Shown piece by piece: positions 24,733 through 33,601 of a stretch of 43,651 bases of DNA (its first letter is position 1; each line of letters starts with the position of its first letter). The DNA is from Thermodesulfobacteriota bacterium (GTDB lineage: Bacteria; Desulfobacterota; DSM-4660; Desulfatiglandales; Desulfatiglandaceae). The position numbers were made by a program, and so were the translations under genes. The notes beneath the pieces are model-generated. The model made no database searches and was not told the DNA's origin. It saw nothing but the letters and a program-made list of their open reading frames with translations. The stretch lies in NCBI GenBank assembly GCA_028278625.1, contig JANQDY010000058.1, forward strand, positions 1-43,651, read 5' to 3'.

Positions 24733-25286
24733 TGACGCATTCCTCTAAAAAGGAGATCACGGTGGTCTTGGGCGGTGCTCGAAGCGGTAAAAGTTCCTGG
24801 GCCCAGGATTATGTTGAAAAAAACTATAATGCCTATATGTTCCTGGCAACTGCTGAAGTGATGGATGAAGAAATGGCCCTTCGGGTGGATCTACACCGGG
24901 AGGTCCGGGGTCCCAAATGGCAATTAACGGAGGAACCCCTGGAAATCGCGGATGTCCTTACATCAAGGGGCGTCGGTGTGGAGGCCATTCTCATCGATTG
25001 CATGACCATCTGGTTGAGCAACGTGCTGCTTAAGAAAGGTGCCGAAAATGTCCCCATTTACCAGGACAAACTTCTCAAAGCGCTGAGCACCTGTGATCAA
25101 TCGGTGGTCATTGTTTCCAATGAAGTAGGGTCAGGCATCGTTCCGGAGCACCCCCTGGGGAGACAGTATCGGGACATGGCCGGATCTCTGAATCAGAAAC
25201 TGGCGGCAACAGCGGATCAGGCGGTCCTGATCGTTGCGGGACTTCCCCTCTTTTTGAAACAGCCCCACGCTCAGGAAGTACCTTGA
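24732..25286 (+). CDS. cobU: Adenosylcobinamide kinase / adenosylcobinamide-phosphate guanylyltransferase
   Basis: This 184-residue bifunctional enzyme of the cobalamin nucleotide loop has the P-loop GGARSGKS (14-21) and RVDLHREVRGPKW (51-63), which carries the guanylylated histidine His55. DCMTIWLSN and VSNEVGSGIVPEHPLGRQYRD are CobU signatures. No other cobalamin genes and no cobalamin riboswitch are visible nearby. Its ATG overlaps the preceding stop by one base, so it is translated from the MBL gene's transcript. Confidence 0.94.
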   Translation: MTHSSKKEITVVLGGARSGKSSWAQDYVEKNYNAYMFLATAEVMDEEMALRVDLHREVRGPKWQLTEEPLEIADVLTSRGVGVEAILIDCMTIWLSNVLLKKGAENVPIYQDKLLKALSTCDQSVVIVSNEVGSGIVPEHPLGRQYRDMAGSLNQKLAATADQAVLIVAGLPLFLKQPHAQEVP

Positions 25287-25296
25287 AACAGGCCTC

Positions 25297-25680
25297 ATGA
25301 ACAAGCCGCTCCTTCGCCGATTCATACGCTTGCTCTGGATCGTTTCAGTCCTAATGGTGGTTTACGCGTCCCTCACCCCCAGGCTCGAACTCCCCTATGA
25401 TTTCAAATATGCGGACAAGCTATACCATGTGTCGGGCTATTTGTGGCTTTCCGTCCTTCCCGCCTTCGCATTTAGAAGGCCCGGTACGGCCCTTGGGGGA
25501 ACCCTTGCCATGATCCCCCTGGGGGTGTGCCTGGAGTTTGCGCAACGCTACGTGCCGGGAAGGTCCTTTTCATTGGGAGACATGGTGGCCAACTGTATGG
25601 GGGTGGTGTTGGGGATGTGGCTGGCCCGCCATATGGAACGCTCTCGATGGGGCAGCAATTTCAGGGCCTCCGCAGAGTAA
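25297..25680 (+). CDS. VanZ-like family membrane protein
   Basis: This 127-residue protein has four likely membrane segments and the VanZ-like pattern: VVYASLTPRLELP near the start, DKLYHVSGYLWLS (40-52), GVCLEFAQRYVPGRSFSLGD and MVANCMGVVLGMWLARH. VanZ-like proteins are small inner-membrane proteins of mostly unknown function; VanZ itself gives low-level teicoplanin resistance. It starts 10 bases after cobU. Its last 20 bases overlap a convergent small gene. Confidence 0.8.
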   Translation: MNKPLLRRFIRLLWIVSVLMVVYASLTPRLELPYDFKYADKLYHVSGYLWLSVLPAFAFRRPGTALGGTLAMIPLGVCLEFAQRYVPGRSFSLGDMVANCMGVVLGMWLARHMERSRWGSNFRASAE

Positions 25681-25918
25681 GATCCTGATCTTTCAGCCAG
25701 GACATTTGCCGAGGCGTCTTTGGATCAGTACGGTCCTCGGGAGCCTTTTTCTCCCGTTGAATCCTGGGCTGGCGCCGTTCTGGGGATATCGGCCTCGGAA
25801 AGAGGGATAGCTGTCGATAATCGCTGTAATCGGGGCAGTTCATGCCCCGGCAACCCTCACACACGGAGACGTGCACTTTGTGTCGGGTCTTTTTCTGACG
25901 GCAGGTAATGTAGGACAA
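25661..25918 (-). CDS. Small Cys-containing (zinc-ribbon-like) protein, unknown function
   Basis: An 85-codon frame starts at TTG 25918 with GGGAG about six bases upstream, 34 bases behind the phosphoglucomutase stop on the same strand. The N-terminal half has Cys6, then CEGCRGMNC (Cys20, Cys23, Cys28) followed by PDYSDYRQLSLFP, which looks like a half zinc ribbon. The C-terminal half is basic and probably disordered. I do not know a function. The Cys spacing and ribosome site argue for a real gene; the non-ATG start and the overlap with the VanZ-like gene argue for caution. Confidence 0.5.
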   Translation of the reverse strand: MSYITCRQKKTRHKVHVSVCEGCRGMNCPDYSDYRQLSLFPRPISPERRQPRIQREKKAPEDRTDPKTPRQMSWLKDQDLTLRRP

Positions 25919-25952
25919 ATCAGTCTCCCAGGGGCAAAGGGTTTATTGCGGG

Positions 25953-27575
25953 TCATGAACCAAAAACAGCATCGAGGGCCTCCCCGTAGATCCTGTCCCA
26001 CAATGCCTCGCCCCCGAAGCTCTCAACGTAAACCTTCATTTTGGGCTCTGTTCCGGATGGCCTGATGGCGAACCATGAACCGTCTTCCAGAGTGACTTTC
26101 ACGCCGCCGATGGGTGCGCCGTTTCCCGGGGCCGTGGTCATAACGGAAACTATGGGGATGCCGGCAATGGAACTCACTTGAAGGGATTTTGGCGTAAAAT
26201 CCTTCAATATCCGGCGCTGTTCTTGGGTAATTGGCCCGTCGGCCCTCCTGTAAAAGGGGGCCCCGTGTTCCGCAACCAGAATCCGGTCATAGATCTCCGC
26301 GGGCGTTTTTCCCACCTTTGCAATGATTTCAGCCGACAAAAGGCCGGCCGAGAAACCGTCCTTGTCCGTGCACCACGCCAGACCGTCTTTCCTCAAAAAA
26401 GAAGCACCCGCGCTCTCCTCGCCACCGAAAGCGAGGTCCCCTAAAAGGAGTCCTTCCACAAACCACTTGAAGCCCACGGGAACCTCATAAACGGCGCTTC
26501 CCATCTCTTTGACCACCCGATCGATCATGGTGCTGCTGACCAGTGTCTTGCCGATTTTGAGCCCGGTATTCCATGTTAAACGATGTTTCAGCAAATACCA
26601 GATGGCAACGGAGAGGTAGTGATTGGGGTTCATCAGCCCCGTGGGACAGACAATGCCGTGCCGGTCGGCATCAGGGTCATTTCCCCAGGCCACATCATAT
26701 CGATCCGCCAGAGAAATCAGCTTGGTCATGGCAAAAGGAGATGAACAGTCCATGCGGATTTCACCGTCCCCATCCAGGGTCATGAAACCAAAGGCGGGAT
26801 CGACCCGTTCATTGACGATTTCCATGTTCAGCCGGTACATGTCCGCGATCACATGCCAGTACGGGAGGCTCGATCCCCCCAAGGGGTCTATTCCCATGCG
26901 AATTCCCGACTCTCCAATGGCTTTCATGTCAATGACATGATCGAGGGCCTCGCAAAAAGGGGTGATGAAATCCTTTTCATGGGTGGTTGATGCCTGAAGG
27001 GCCTTCTGAAAGGCAATCCGCCTTATCTGCTTTAAATCCCCTTCCATGAGAGCGTTGGCGCGATCCTCGATCCAGCGGGTTTCGGTCACATCGGCGGGAC
27101 CGCCGTGCGGCGGGTTGTATTTGAATCCTCCGTCCCTGGGGGGGTTGTGTGAGGGGGTAATGACCACGCCATCCGCCCTCTGACGGTCCGGCTCCCGGTT
27201 GTGGGCCACAATCAGAAACGAGATCACCGGGGTCGGGGTGTATTCGTTGTCTTTATGGATCACCGTTTCCACGCCGTTGGCGGCAAATACCTCCAGGGCC
27301 GTTCGAAAGGCGGGAATGGAGAGGGCATGGGTATCAAAACCCATAAAAAGGGGCCCTTTCCGTCCTTTCTGAGAACGAAAATCACAGATGGCCTGGGCCA
27401 TGGCAGCCACCTGCCCTTCATTAAAAGTTCCCGTAAGGGATGTTCCCCTGTGTCCAGACGTGCCAAAAGAGACCGGTCCCGTGGCACCGAGTGTGTAGTA
27501 ATCGCTCACCAGTTCGGGAATATTTTCCAAAACCGATTGGGGTGCCGGCTTTCCGGCCATCTCATCAAATGACAT
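25953..27575 (-). CDS. pgm: Phosphoglucomutase (alpha-D-glucose phosphate-specific)
   Basis: This 540-residue enzyme interconverts glucose-1-phosphate and glucose-6-phosphate. It shows the family start (SFGTSGHRGTSL), the phosphoserine loop VVITPSHNPPRDGG (Ser142), the metal loop GNDPDADRHG, the sugar-binding GGEESAGAS and a phosphate-binding IRPSGTEPKMKVY near the C-terminus. Length matches the bacterial Pgm near 546 residues. The ATG at 27575 has GAGAGG six bases upstream and is preferred to a TTG six bases earlier. It starts 21 bases after the hexokinase stop, so the two form a sugar-phosphate unit feeding glucose into or out of glycogen or nucleotide sugars. Confidence 0.94.
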   Translation of the reverse strand: MSFDEMAGKPAPQSVLENIPELVSDYYTLGATGPVSFGTSGHRGTSLTGTFNEGQVAAMAQAICDFRSQKGRKGPLFMGFDTHALSIPAFRTALEVFAANGVETVIHKDNEYTPTPVISFLIVAHNREPDRQRADGVVITPSHNPPRDGGFKYNPPHGGPADVTETRWIEDRANALMEGDLKQIRRIAFQKALQASTTHEKDFITPFCEALDHVIDMKAIGESGIRMGIDPLGGSSLPYWHVIADMYRLNMEIVNERVDPAFGFMTLDGDGEIRMDCSSPFAMTKLISLADRYDVAWGNDPDADRHGIVCPTGLMNPNHYLSVAIWYLLKHRLTWNTGLKIGKTLVSSTMIDRVVKEMGSAVYEVPVGFKWFVEGLLLGDLAFGGEESAGASFLRKDGLAWCTDKDGFSAGLLSAEIIAKVGKTPAEIYDRILVAEHGAPFYRRADGPITQEQRRILKDFTPKSLQVSSIAGIPIVSVMTTAPGNGAPIGGVKVTLEDGSWFAIRPSGTEPKMKVYVESFGGEALWDRIYGEALDAVFGS

Positions 27576-27596
27576 ATTCAACCTCTCTTTGGCTTA

Positions 27597-29042
27597 TCAT
27601 TTCTTGGGTGATCGGACAGCGGCGGCAACGGCGGCAATGATGGCCGCCCCCTTTCCTGATCCGTCCTTTGTGTGCACCAATGCTATTTTTTCCGCTTTAT
27701 CTCCTAAAAGGCTTTTAAACACATGCCTCATCCCGGCTTTGAATCCGGGGTACTTCTCAAAAAGGGTTCCGTCAACCGCCACCGTGTGCCCACGATCCAA
27801 TTGAGGGTCCATCCAGCTCAACACAGCGGTTATGGCAGCGGCCCCAAGCCCCGCAGCCCTCCGTGAAAGGATACTGCAAAGGTGCTTTATTTTCTTTCTT
27901 TCGTGAAAAGGCACTTTCGGGATCCCCTTTTCCCTGAAGAACGATGCGATCTTTTCTAGACCCTCCCCGGTATCGCCTTCAAAGCGGGACATATCCTCCG
28001 TCGTGAAGGACCTCTTTTCCGTAAAACACGCTCCGGCTGTTGGTTCGTTCACCAATATGAGATCTCTCTTTATCAAATCGAGCAGAACAATTCTCGCAAG
28101 CTCTCCCAAATACATGCCGGAGACCATCTTTTCAAGATACATGGCACCTGGGTTCACCGAGTTTTGGTCCAGGATCCTATCATAAAAGGTACGCGCCACT
28201 CCATCGAAATTCCCCCACTCCAGGTTGACGATCATATATTCGCCGTCATAAGCGCTTTTGACCCTTCCGATCCTCCCAATCCTCTCCCGGTAGCATGCGT
28301 TGGTTCCGGTACCCATGATAACCCCCAGGTCACAGGCGGGATCAACATAACCCCCTGCGGCGAGGGTCCCCACCGTATCATTTGCAAGGGCGGTCAGGTT
28401 GATGCATTGGATATGGTTTCGCCTTAAGGCCTCCCGCAAAAGAACCATCACATCCCGCCCCCGGACCCCCGTTGCCGTAAAACCTTTTGTCCAGGTGATC
28501 AGATTCCCCGAAGCAACACCCATCTGTTCCACCGGAAAGGAAAAGGTGAAAGCAAGATCATAATTCTTCCCTCTATCCATTTGGTATTCGGTCAAAAAGA
28601 GATCAATGCAATGGGCAATGTAATCGAAAAGGACTACCCCTGTTCCCTGCATCTTTTCCTTTGGAATGACGAATTTATGGGTAGCGGAAATAGTACTGCT
28701 CCTCTTGCCGTCAAGGGTCACGGCCAGCACTCTGAGATTCGTTCCACCGAGATCAAGGGCCAGAAAGTCCCCACGCTCACTACCGGTAGGTCGATCCACA
28801 AAGCAGGGAATCATTTTGAGAGAGCTTTCGGCGCCGGACAAGCCTTTTTTCATCTCAGAATGAAAACCGTTGATAAAGGCCTCCATCTCTTTCAATGAAA
28901 CGGAAAACATCTTTTCCAGATATGAAAAAAAAGCCTCGGATCTATCGCGGGAAGACGCCATACCCTTTTCCATGACCAAAAAAAGATGCAACAATTCCTG
29001 GTCTTCTTCAGCCAAAAACCCTATAATCCACGCAAAAAACAT
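27597..29042 (-). CDS. Hexokinase of the eukaryotic (HK) family
   Basis: The protein (481 residues from the longest start) carries the eukaryotic hexokinase signatures rather than those of bacterial Glk/ROK kinases: GLSGAESSLKMIPCFV (67-82), FLALDLGGTNLRVL (93-106), LAFTFSFPVEQ (163-173), TWTKGF (183-188), ALANDTVGTL with the catalytic base Asp222, MGTGTNACY (243-251) and NLEWGNF (273-279). It should phosphorylate glucose or other hexoses with ATP. It is first in a unit with pgm. The start is uncertain: ATG at 29042 lacks a clear ribosome site; ATG at 28973 or 28961 would also leave the whole kinase domain. Confidence 0.9.
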   Translation of the reverse strand: MFFAWIIGFLAEEDQELLHLFLVMEKGMASSRDRSEAFFSYLEKMFSVSLKEMEAFINGFHSEMKKGLSGAESSLKMIPCFVDRPTGSERGDFLALDLGGTNLRVLAVTLDGKRSSTISATHKFVIPKEKMQGTGVVLFDYIAHCIDLFLTEYQMDRGKNYDLAFTFSFPVEQMGVASGNLITWTKGFTATGVRGRDVMVLLREALRRNHIQCINLTALANDTVGTLAAGGYVDPACDLGVIMGTGTNACYRERIGRIGRVKSAYDGEYMIVNLEWGNFDGVARTFYDRILDQNSVNPGAMYLEKMVSGMYLGELARIVLLDLIKRDLILVNEPTAGACFTEKRSFTTEDMSRFEGDTGEGLEKIASFFREKGIPKVPFHERKKIKHLCSILSRRAAGLGAAAITAVLSWMDPQLDRGHTVAVDGTLFEKYPGFKAGMRHVFKSLLGDKAEKIALVHTKDGSGKGAAIIAAVAAAVRSPKK

Positions 29043-29098
29043 ATCTCATGTGATCGGGATTCGCAATTCAATAGTGCTTTTTTGTGTGGGATCTTTTG

Positions 29099-29674
29099 AT
29101 GATGGACGTTGAACTCATTACCCGCTTAAACGACCTCTGGAAACCGATCTATCCATATTTGGCACGATGGATTGAGTCATGGATACCCGGTGAAAAGGCC
29201 CATGTCCTTGAGATTGGGCCGTTCTCCGGAGGCATCATTCACTCCCTGTTGAACCGTTGTCCCACGTTGCAGGGGCTTATGGCCCTCAGCGATCGGAATG
29301 TGGCCCAGGCCATCGGGAAATCGTTCGGCCCCCCCTGCCCCATTCTCCTTTCTCCACTTGAGAAACTGCCGTTGCTCCCGGCTTTTGACCTGGTCATCTG
29401 CAGGGGAGCGTTCTTCTTTCTCACACCGGAGATCATCAGTGAGAGTGCTCGAATCATTAAGCCGGGCGGGCATGCGCTGTTGGGGGGCGGATACGGCCCA
29501 ATTACGCCGGACGGACTCATTTCACCCATTGCCGCCGAATCCAAAAGGCTCAATTATCGCTTGGGGAAAAAACGGCTCGCGAGTGGGACCTTGGAAGAGA
29601 TGGTCCAAGAAGCCGGTTTTACTGACCGAAGCAGAATTATTGAAACAGGCGGGCTCTGGGTTCTGATCACATAG
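29099..29674 (+). CDS. Class I SAM-dependent methyltransferase
   Basis: This protein of about 191 residues has the SAM-binding motif I HVLEIGPFSGGI, an acidic/loop region GLMALSDRN, then FDLVICRGAFFFLTPE (motifs III-IV) and RIIKPGGHALLGGG. This is the Rossmann-fold order of class I methyltransferases. The substrate is unknown. It is divergent from the hexokinase gene. The ATG pair at 29099/29102 has GGGA about eight bases upstream; a GTG at 29084 is also in frame. The next gene, an OmpA lipoprotein, starts 74 bases downstream and is probably independent. Confidence 0.78.
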   Translation: MMDVELITRLNDLWKPIYPYLARWIESWIPGEKAHVLEIGPFSGGIIHSLLNRCPTLQGLMALSDRNVAQAIGKSFGPPCPILLSPLEKLPLLPAFDLVICRGAFFFLTPEIISESARIIKPGGHALLGGGYGPITPDGLISPIAAESKRLNYRLGKKRLASGTLEEMVQEAGFTDRSRIIETGGLWVLIT

Positions 29675-29748
29675 CGGGTCCCGGATTCATTTCATATTGA
29701 GGAAAGACCCTGGCCCCGCATGCGCATTTTCTGACGGAGTGCTTTTTC

Positions 29749-31734
29749 ATGATTTCTGAAAACCGTAATCCATTGTTTCCAAGGAGAACACTGCTGCTCC
29801 TTAGTTTGTGCACATTGTTGTTGATATTCTCCGCTTGTGCGAGCACACCCGACCGATTCTATATTCCCAAAGGGATTCCCATCAAGTCCGGGACGGTTTT
29901 GAATCCTGCCTTTAAGGTGCATCGATTCGTTGACATCGAAAACGTGCAATCGGTGGAGTGGGTTTCCGTGGGCACGGAGACCCACCAGTGGCTGGCAAAC
30001 CTCAACCGCTGGACCCATACGGCGGCCAACCTGCTCAAGGATGAACTTCATCATCGGGGAATTACGGCAACCCTTGGTTCAGCCACCGTCTTTGAATTGA
30101 TTGTCTGCCATGATGGCGAAAGCGGCATAAAGGGGTATCTCTGGACTGATGTGAAGAATGGCGGATGCCCCCTTGACACGGACCGGGACGGTGTACCGGA
30201 TTTGCTGGACCGTTGTGCCGGAACCGCTTCCGACATCCGGGTAAACCGCTATGGATGCCCCATTGACACGGACGGGGACGGGTCACCCGACTATCGCGAC
30301 AATTGCCCAGGAAAACCGGTGAAAAAAGAGACGCCCACAAAGGGCAGCGCTCCCCGGCAGACAGACAAGGGTGCGTCTTTCAGCGGTACTTTCTCACGGG
30401 AATGCCCGGTAAATGAGAGGATTTTTTCCATTGCCGGGCCCATACCGCCCGATGAAGCATTTCGGGTCATCAGAGATGAACTGGAGAAAAACCACATTTC
30501 CCTATTGAATTCCGGACAGAACTTCTTCACCTTTTCCACTTCCCATGAGCAATGGAAAGAGACCGTTCATTTGCTGGAATTGGCCCTTGGGAAAAGAGGC
30601 GCCAAAGTGATTGACGGACCACCACGGATTTTCAGACTCTCCATTACCCGGGTGGAGCTGTTCTGGACGTTTTACGACGTGGGCTGCCGGCTTAATCTGG
30701 CCGTTTTGACCGACGATGGACGTCTCAAGAACTATCCCGTGAGCACCCTTGCCCCGGAACTCTACGTCAGTTGCGATGAAGCCGTATCAAAAGCTGTTTC
30801 ACGCATGTTCATGAAGGAAAGAATCATTGTCGATACGGACATAGATTTGATTCCCGACGAAAGGGATGAATGCCCGGGCACTCCCAAGGGCGTAACCGTT
30901 GATAAGCTCGGTTGTCCGGTGGATACGGATCGAGACGGAGTCCCCGATTACATGGATGACTGTGAATCGACGCCGCCCGGCGTTGCCGTGGATGCCGCGG
31001 GATGCCCATTGGATACGGACCAGGACGGTGTACAAGACTACCGGGATCAATGTGCCGAAACCCCCGAAGGGGTGGTGGTTGACGGTCAGGGTTGTCCCCT
31101 CGATACCGACGGGGACGGGGTGCCGGATTATAGGGATGAATGTCCCGATACGGAGGAAGGGGTCGCCGTTAACAACAAGGGGTGTCGCATAAAACCGAAA
31201 AACCGGTACGTTCTCATACCGGACTTCGACGGCGCGGTGGGCCAAATCGAGGTGACCAGCGAAAAAGGGTCTCAGATATTGGACAAGGCCTTTGAGGCGA
31301 CCGGATTAAACCGCCATAACGAGGTCCCCAGTACTCCCAAGGTCATGGATGAAGATGAGGTGCGCCGAATTTTCAAAGATGCACTGGATGCCCAACCCAC
31401 GCCGCCGGTTCACTTCTTGCTCTATTTCGTGACCGATACAACGGACCTGACCCGGAAATCCCAGGATCAACTTCCCCAAGTACTCAGAACCATTCAGGAC
31501 CGCCATTCCGTGGATCTGATGATCTCCGGCCATACGGATCGTGCGGGATCAAGGGATCATAACAACAGACTCTCCCTTGAGCGTGCGCAAAAGGTGGCCC
31601 AACTCCTCATATCCCGAGGCGTTGACCCGAATATTATCGAGATCACTTCCCATGGCGAGGGGAATCCGCTGGTCAAAACGCCCGATGGCAAGGCCGAACC
31701 CAGAAATCGCCGGGTAGAGATTGTGGTCAGGTAG
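29749..31734 (+). CDS. OmpA-family lipoprotein with thrombospondin type 3 calcium-binding repeats
   Basis: This 661-residue outer-membrane lipoprotein has a lipobox LIFSAC (Cys30). Residues 33-135 form an N-terminal domain with WTHTAANLLKDELHHRGI. Thrombospondin type 3 repeats (CP-x-DTDxDGxPDxxDxC) occupy 140-188 and again 362-480, separated by a 170-residue non-repeat stretch. Residues 486-500 (YVLIPDFDGAVGQIEV) begin a short domain shared with the lipoprotein at 34067-34678. The C-terminal OmpA domain (about 545-661) has SGHTDRAGSRDHNNRLSLERA and NRRVEIVV for peptidoglycan binding. It likely tethers the envelope and binds Ca2+. GGAG precedes the ATG. Confidence 0.88.
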   Translation: MISENRNPLFPRRTLLLLSLCTLLLIFSACASTPDRFYIPKGIPIKSGTVLNPAFKVHRFVDIENVQSVEWVSVGTETHQWLANLNRWTHTAANLLKDELHHRGITATLGSATVFELIVCHDGESGIKGYLWTDVKNGGCPLDTDRDGVPDLLDRCAGTASDIRVNRYGCPIDTDGDGSPDYRDNCPGKPVKKETPTKGSAPRQTDKGASFSGTFSRECPVNERIFSIAGPIPPDEAFRVIRDELEKNHISLLNSGQNFFTFSTSHEQWKETVHLLELALGKRGAKVIDGPPRIFRLSITRVELFWTFYDVGCRLNLAVLTDDGRLKNYPVSTLAPELYVSCDEAVSKAVSRMFMKERIIVDTDIDLIPDERDECPGTPKGVTVDKLGCPVDTDRDGVPDYMDDCESTPPGVAVDAAGCPLDTDQDGVQDYRDQCAETPEGVVVDGQGCPLDTDGDGVPDYRDECPDTEEGVAVNNKGCRIKPKNRYVLIPDFDGAVGQIEVTSEKGSQILDKAFEATGLNRHNEVPSTPKVMDEDEVRRIFKDALDAQPTPPVHFLLYFVTDTTDLTRKSQDQLPQVLRTIQDRHSVDLMISGHTDRAGSRDHNNRLSLERAQKVAQLLISRGVDPNIIEITSHGEGNPLVKTPDGKAEPRNRRVEIVVR

Positions 31735-31750
31735 CAAAGGAAACTAGGAT

Positions 31751-33313
31751 TCAGGGCCCCCATTTCTGAACCATTTCCTGGACAATTTCCTTTTTTACGG
31801 GCTTTATTACATAATCATCCATGCCCGCCGCCATGCATTTTTCCCGATCCTCTTTTCTGGCGCTGCCGGTCATGGCCACAATGGGAACCCTTCTTTTCAC
31901 GCCACCTGTTTTCAGACCTTTCGCTTCAAATTCCCGAATGGCCCTGGTCCCTTCGAGACCATCCATTTCAGGCATTTGAATATCCATGAAGATCATGTCA
32001 ATGCTTTCGGGACGTTGACGATAGGCGTCTAACGCTTCTTTGCCGTTTATCACCGTCTGCACATGGTGTCCCTGCTTGCCCAGGATTTTCTGGCCCAGCT
32101 TCCCATTGACCGGATTGTCGTCGGCCAAGAGAATGTTGAGGGGTGTTTCTAGGATCACCGGGGATGACGCTTTCAAGGCCGAAGGGGATTCTTCCTGGGC
32201 CAGTGAAAAGACCATTCTGAAAACAGTCCCTTTTCCCACTTCACTCTTTACGGTGATGGGGATTGTCTGTTTTTCCAGAAGCTCCTTTACGATGGACATG
32301 CCCAAGCCCGTCCCCTTTTCTCCACTGGTGCCGCTCTGACTGGTTCTCGTATACTGGTCAAATAGATAAGGGACCTTTTCCTCGGAAATCCCGATCCCCG
32401 TATCTTTCACGCTGACGCCCACCGTCCCTTCATGGACCGGCTCAATCATCAGGTGGATACTTCCCTGCTCCGGCGTAAACTTGATGGCATTACTCAAGAG
32501 ATTGTTAAATACACGCCCCAAGGCGCTGGCATTTCCCATAATCACCCGGTGATCCGATTGATCTTTGAAATGAAGAGACTGCCTTTTGCCCATTGCCAGA
32601 TGTTTTAAGGAACTGATGCTGGTCTTTATGACGTCGGCCAGTACGAGGGGTTCCAATTTCAGTTCAACCTGTTCGGATCTGACTTTGCTCAGATCAAGAA
32701 TATCATTTACAAGGCTCAGCAGTACGTTTCCGGAGGTTTTGATGTGGGCCAACGCTTCCTGGTCCTCATCATCCAGATAGTCCTTTTCCAGCAACAGGTC
32801 GGCAAATCCTAGAATGCCGTTTAAGGGGGACCGCAGATCGTGGGAAGTGACGGCCAGGAGATCGTCTTTCATGCGGTTGAGTTCCCTGAGATCCATGGTC
32901 ATCTGCGCCAATTCATCCCGCTGCCGTTTCAACGCCAGATGGGTTCTGACCCGGGCCATGATAATGGGAGGACTGAAGGGCTTAACGATATAATCCACGG
33001 CCCCGGTTTCGAGCCCTTTGGTCTCATCTTCCACCTCCCCCTTTGCCGTAATGAAAATCACCGGAATGTCATTTCCGCGCGACTTTTCTTTAAGTCTCCG
33101 ACACACCTCGTATCCGTCCATATCCGGCATAACGATGTCCAGCAGGATCAGGTCCGGCGGATTTTCAGAGGCGGCAATGGCCAGGGCTTTTTCACCACGG
33201 GTGGCAGCAAGGACATGGTATCGGTCTCGCAACAACTGCCCCAGAATCCTGATATTGGCGGGCATGTCATCCACAATGAGGATTGTTTCCCGCTCCTTAA
33301 AAGAACGATTCAT
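31751..33313 (-). CDS. Hybrid two-component protein: receiver - histidine kinase - receiver
   Basis: The 520-residue cytoplasmic protein starts with a receiver domain (LIVDDMPANIRILGQ; phosphorylation site Asp59 in LLDIVMPD; Lys in VKPFS). A dimerisation/phospho-acceptor domain with His158 (AVTSHDLRSPLNG) follows, then the ATPase domain (NNLLSNAIKF, DTGIGISEE, KGTGLGMSIV). A second receiver has Asp444 (IFMDIQMPEMDG). There is no membrane segment or sensor domain, so the input is probably phosphorylation of the first receiver or a partner protein. ATG 33313 has AAGGG six bases upstream. It is divergent from the fecR operon that encodes a membrane kinase, and convergent with the TSP3 lipoprotein. 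Confidence 0.92.
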   Translation of the reverse strand: MNRSFKERETILIVDDMPANIRILGQLLRDRYHVLAATRGEKALAIAASENPPDLILLDIVMPDMDGYEVCRRLKEKSRGNDIPVIFITAKGEVEDETKGLETGAVDYIVKPFSPPIIMARVRTHLALKRQRDELAQMTMDLRELNRMKDDLLAVTSHDLRSPLNGILGFADLLLEKDYLDDEDQEALAHIKTSGNVLLSLVNDILDLSKVRSEQVELKLEPLVLADVIKTSISSLKHLAMGKRQSLHFKDQSDHRVIMGNASALGRVFNNLLSNAIKFTPEQGSIHLMIEPVHEGTVGVSVKDTGIGISEEKVPYLFDQYTRTSQSGTSGEKGTGLGMSIVKELLEKQTIPITVKSEVGKGTVFRMVFSLAQEESPSALKASSPVILETPLNILLADDNPVNGKLGQKILGKQGHHVQTVINGKEALDAYRQRPESIDMIFMDIQMPEMDGLEGTRAIREFEAKGLKTGGVKRRVPIVAMTGSARKEDREKCMAAGMDDYVIKPVKKEIVQEMVQKWGP

Positions 33314-33483
33314 CAAATACCCTTCTTTTAAATAAAGCAGCTATTCACTTTCTCCCAACCCCCGAAAACTAACAGAATCCCGGTGCGCTTACAAGTACTT
33401 GAATCCCGGCTCTTAAAAACGCATTTCATTTAGACCGCCTAACGTGACCCCATTTGACCCATTTGGAGAGGCCGGATTTCACC

Positions 33484-33543
33484 TTGACGTTGGAGGATTT
33501 TTTTTTTCATAATGGGTCCGTTTGAAACGGGATTCCAACGTCA
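33484..33543 (+). promoter_or_regulatory. Promoter and inverted repeats upstream of fecR
   Basis: TTGACG (33484-33489) and CATAAT (33508-33513) are 18 bases apart, giving a leader of about 80 bases before the ATG at 33602. The -35 lies in an inverted repeat: TGACGTTGGA (33485-33494) is perfectly repeated in reverse as TCCAACGTCA (33534-33543). Between them CCGTTT-G-AAACGG forms a small hairpin just downstream of the start point. The rest of 33317-33601 shows no gene. Confidence 0.5.
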
Positions 33544-33601
33544 CTGAAAAACGGTTTGAAGGTTATCCTATTATTGCCACCCATCTTTGGAAGGAAAACC
33601 C

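Noticed and set aside
24732..25286. Possible cobalamin riboswitch for cobU
   Set aside because: cobU starts inside the preceding gene's stop codon, leaving no leader for a riboswitch, and none was seen before the operon.
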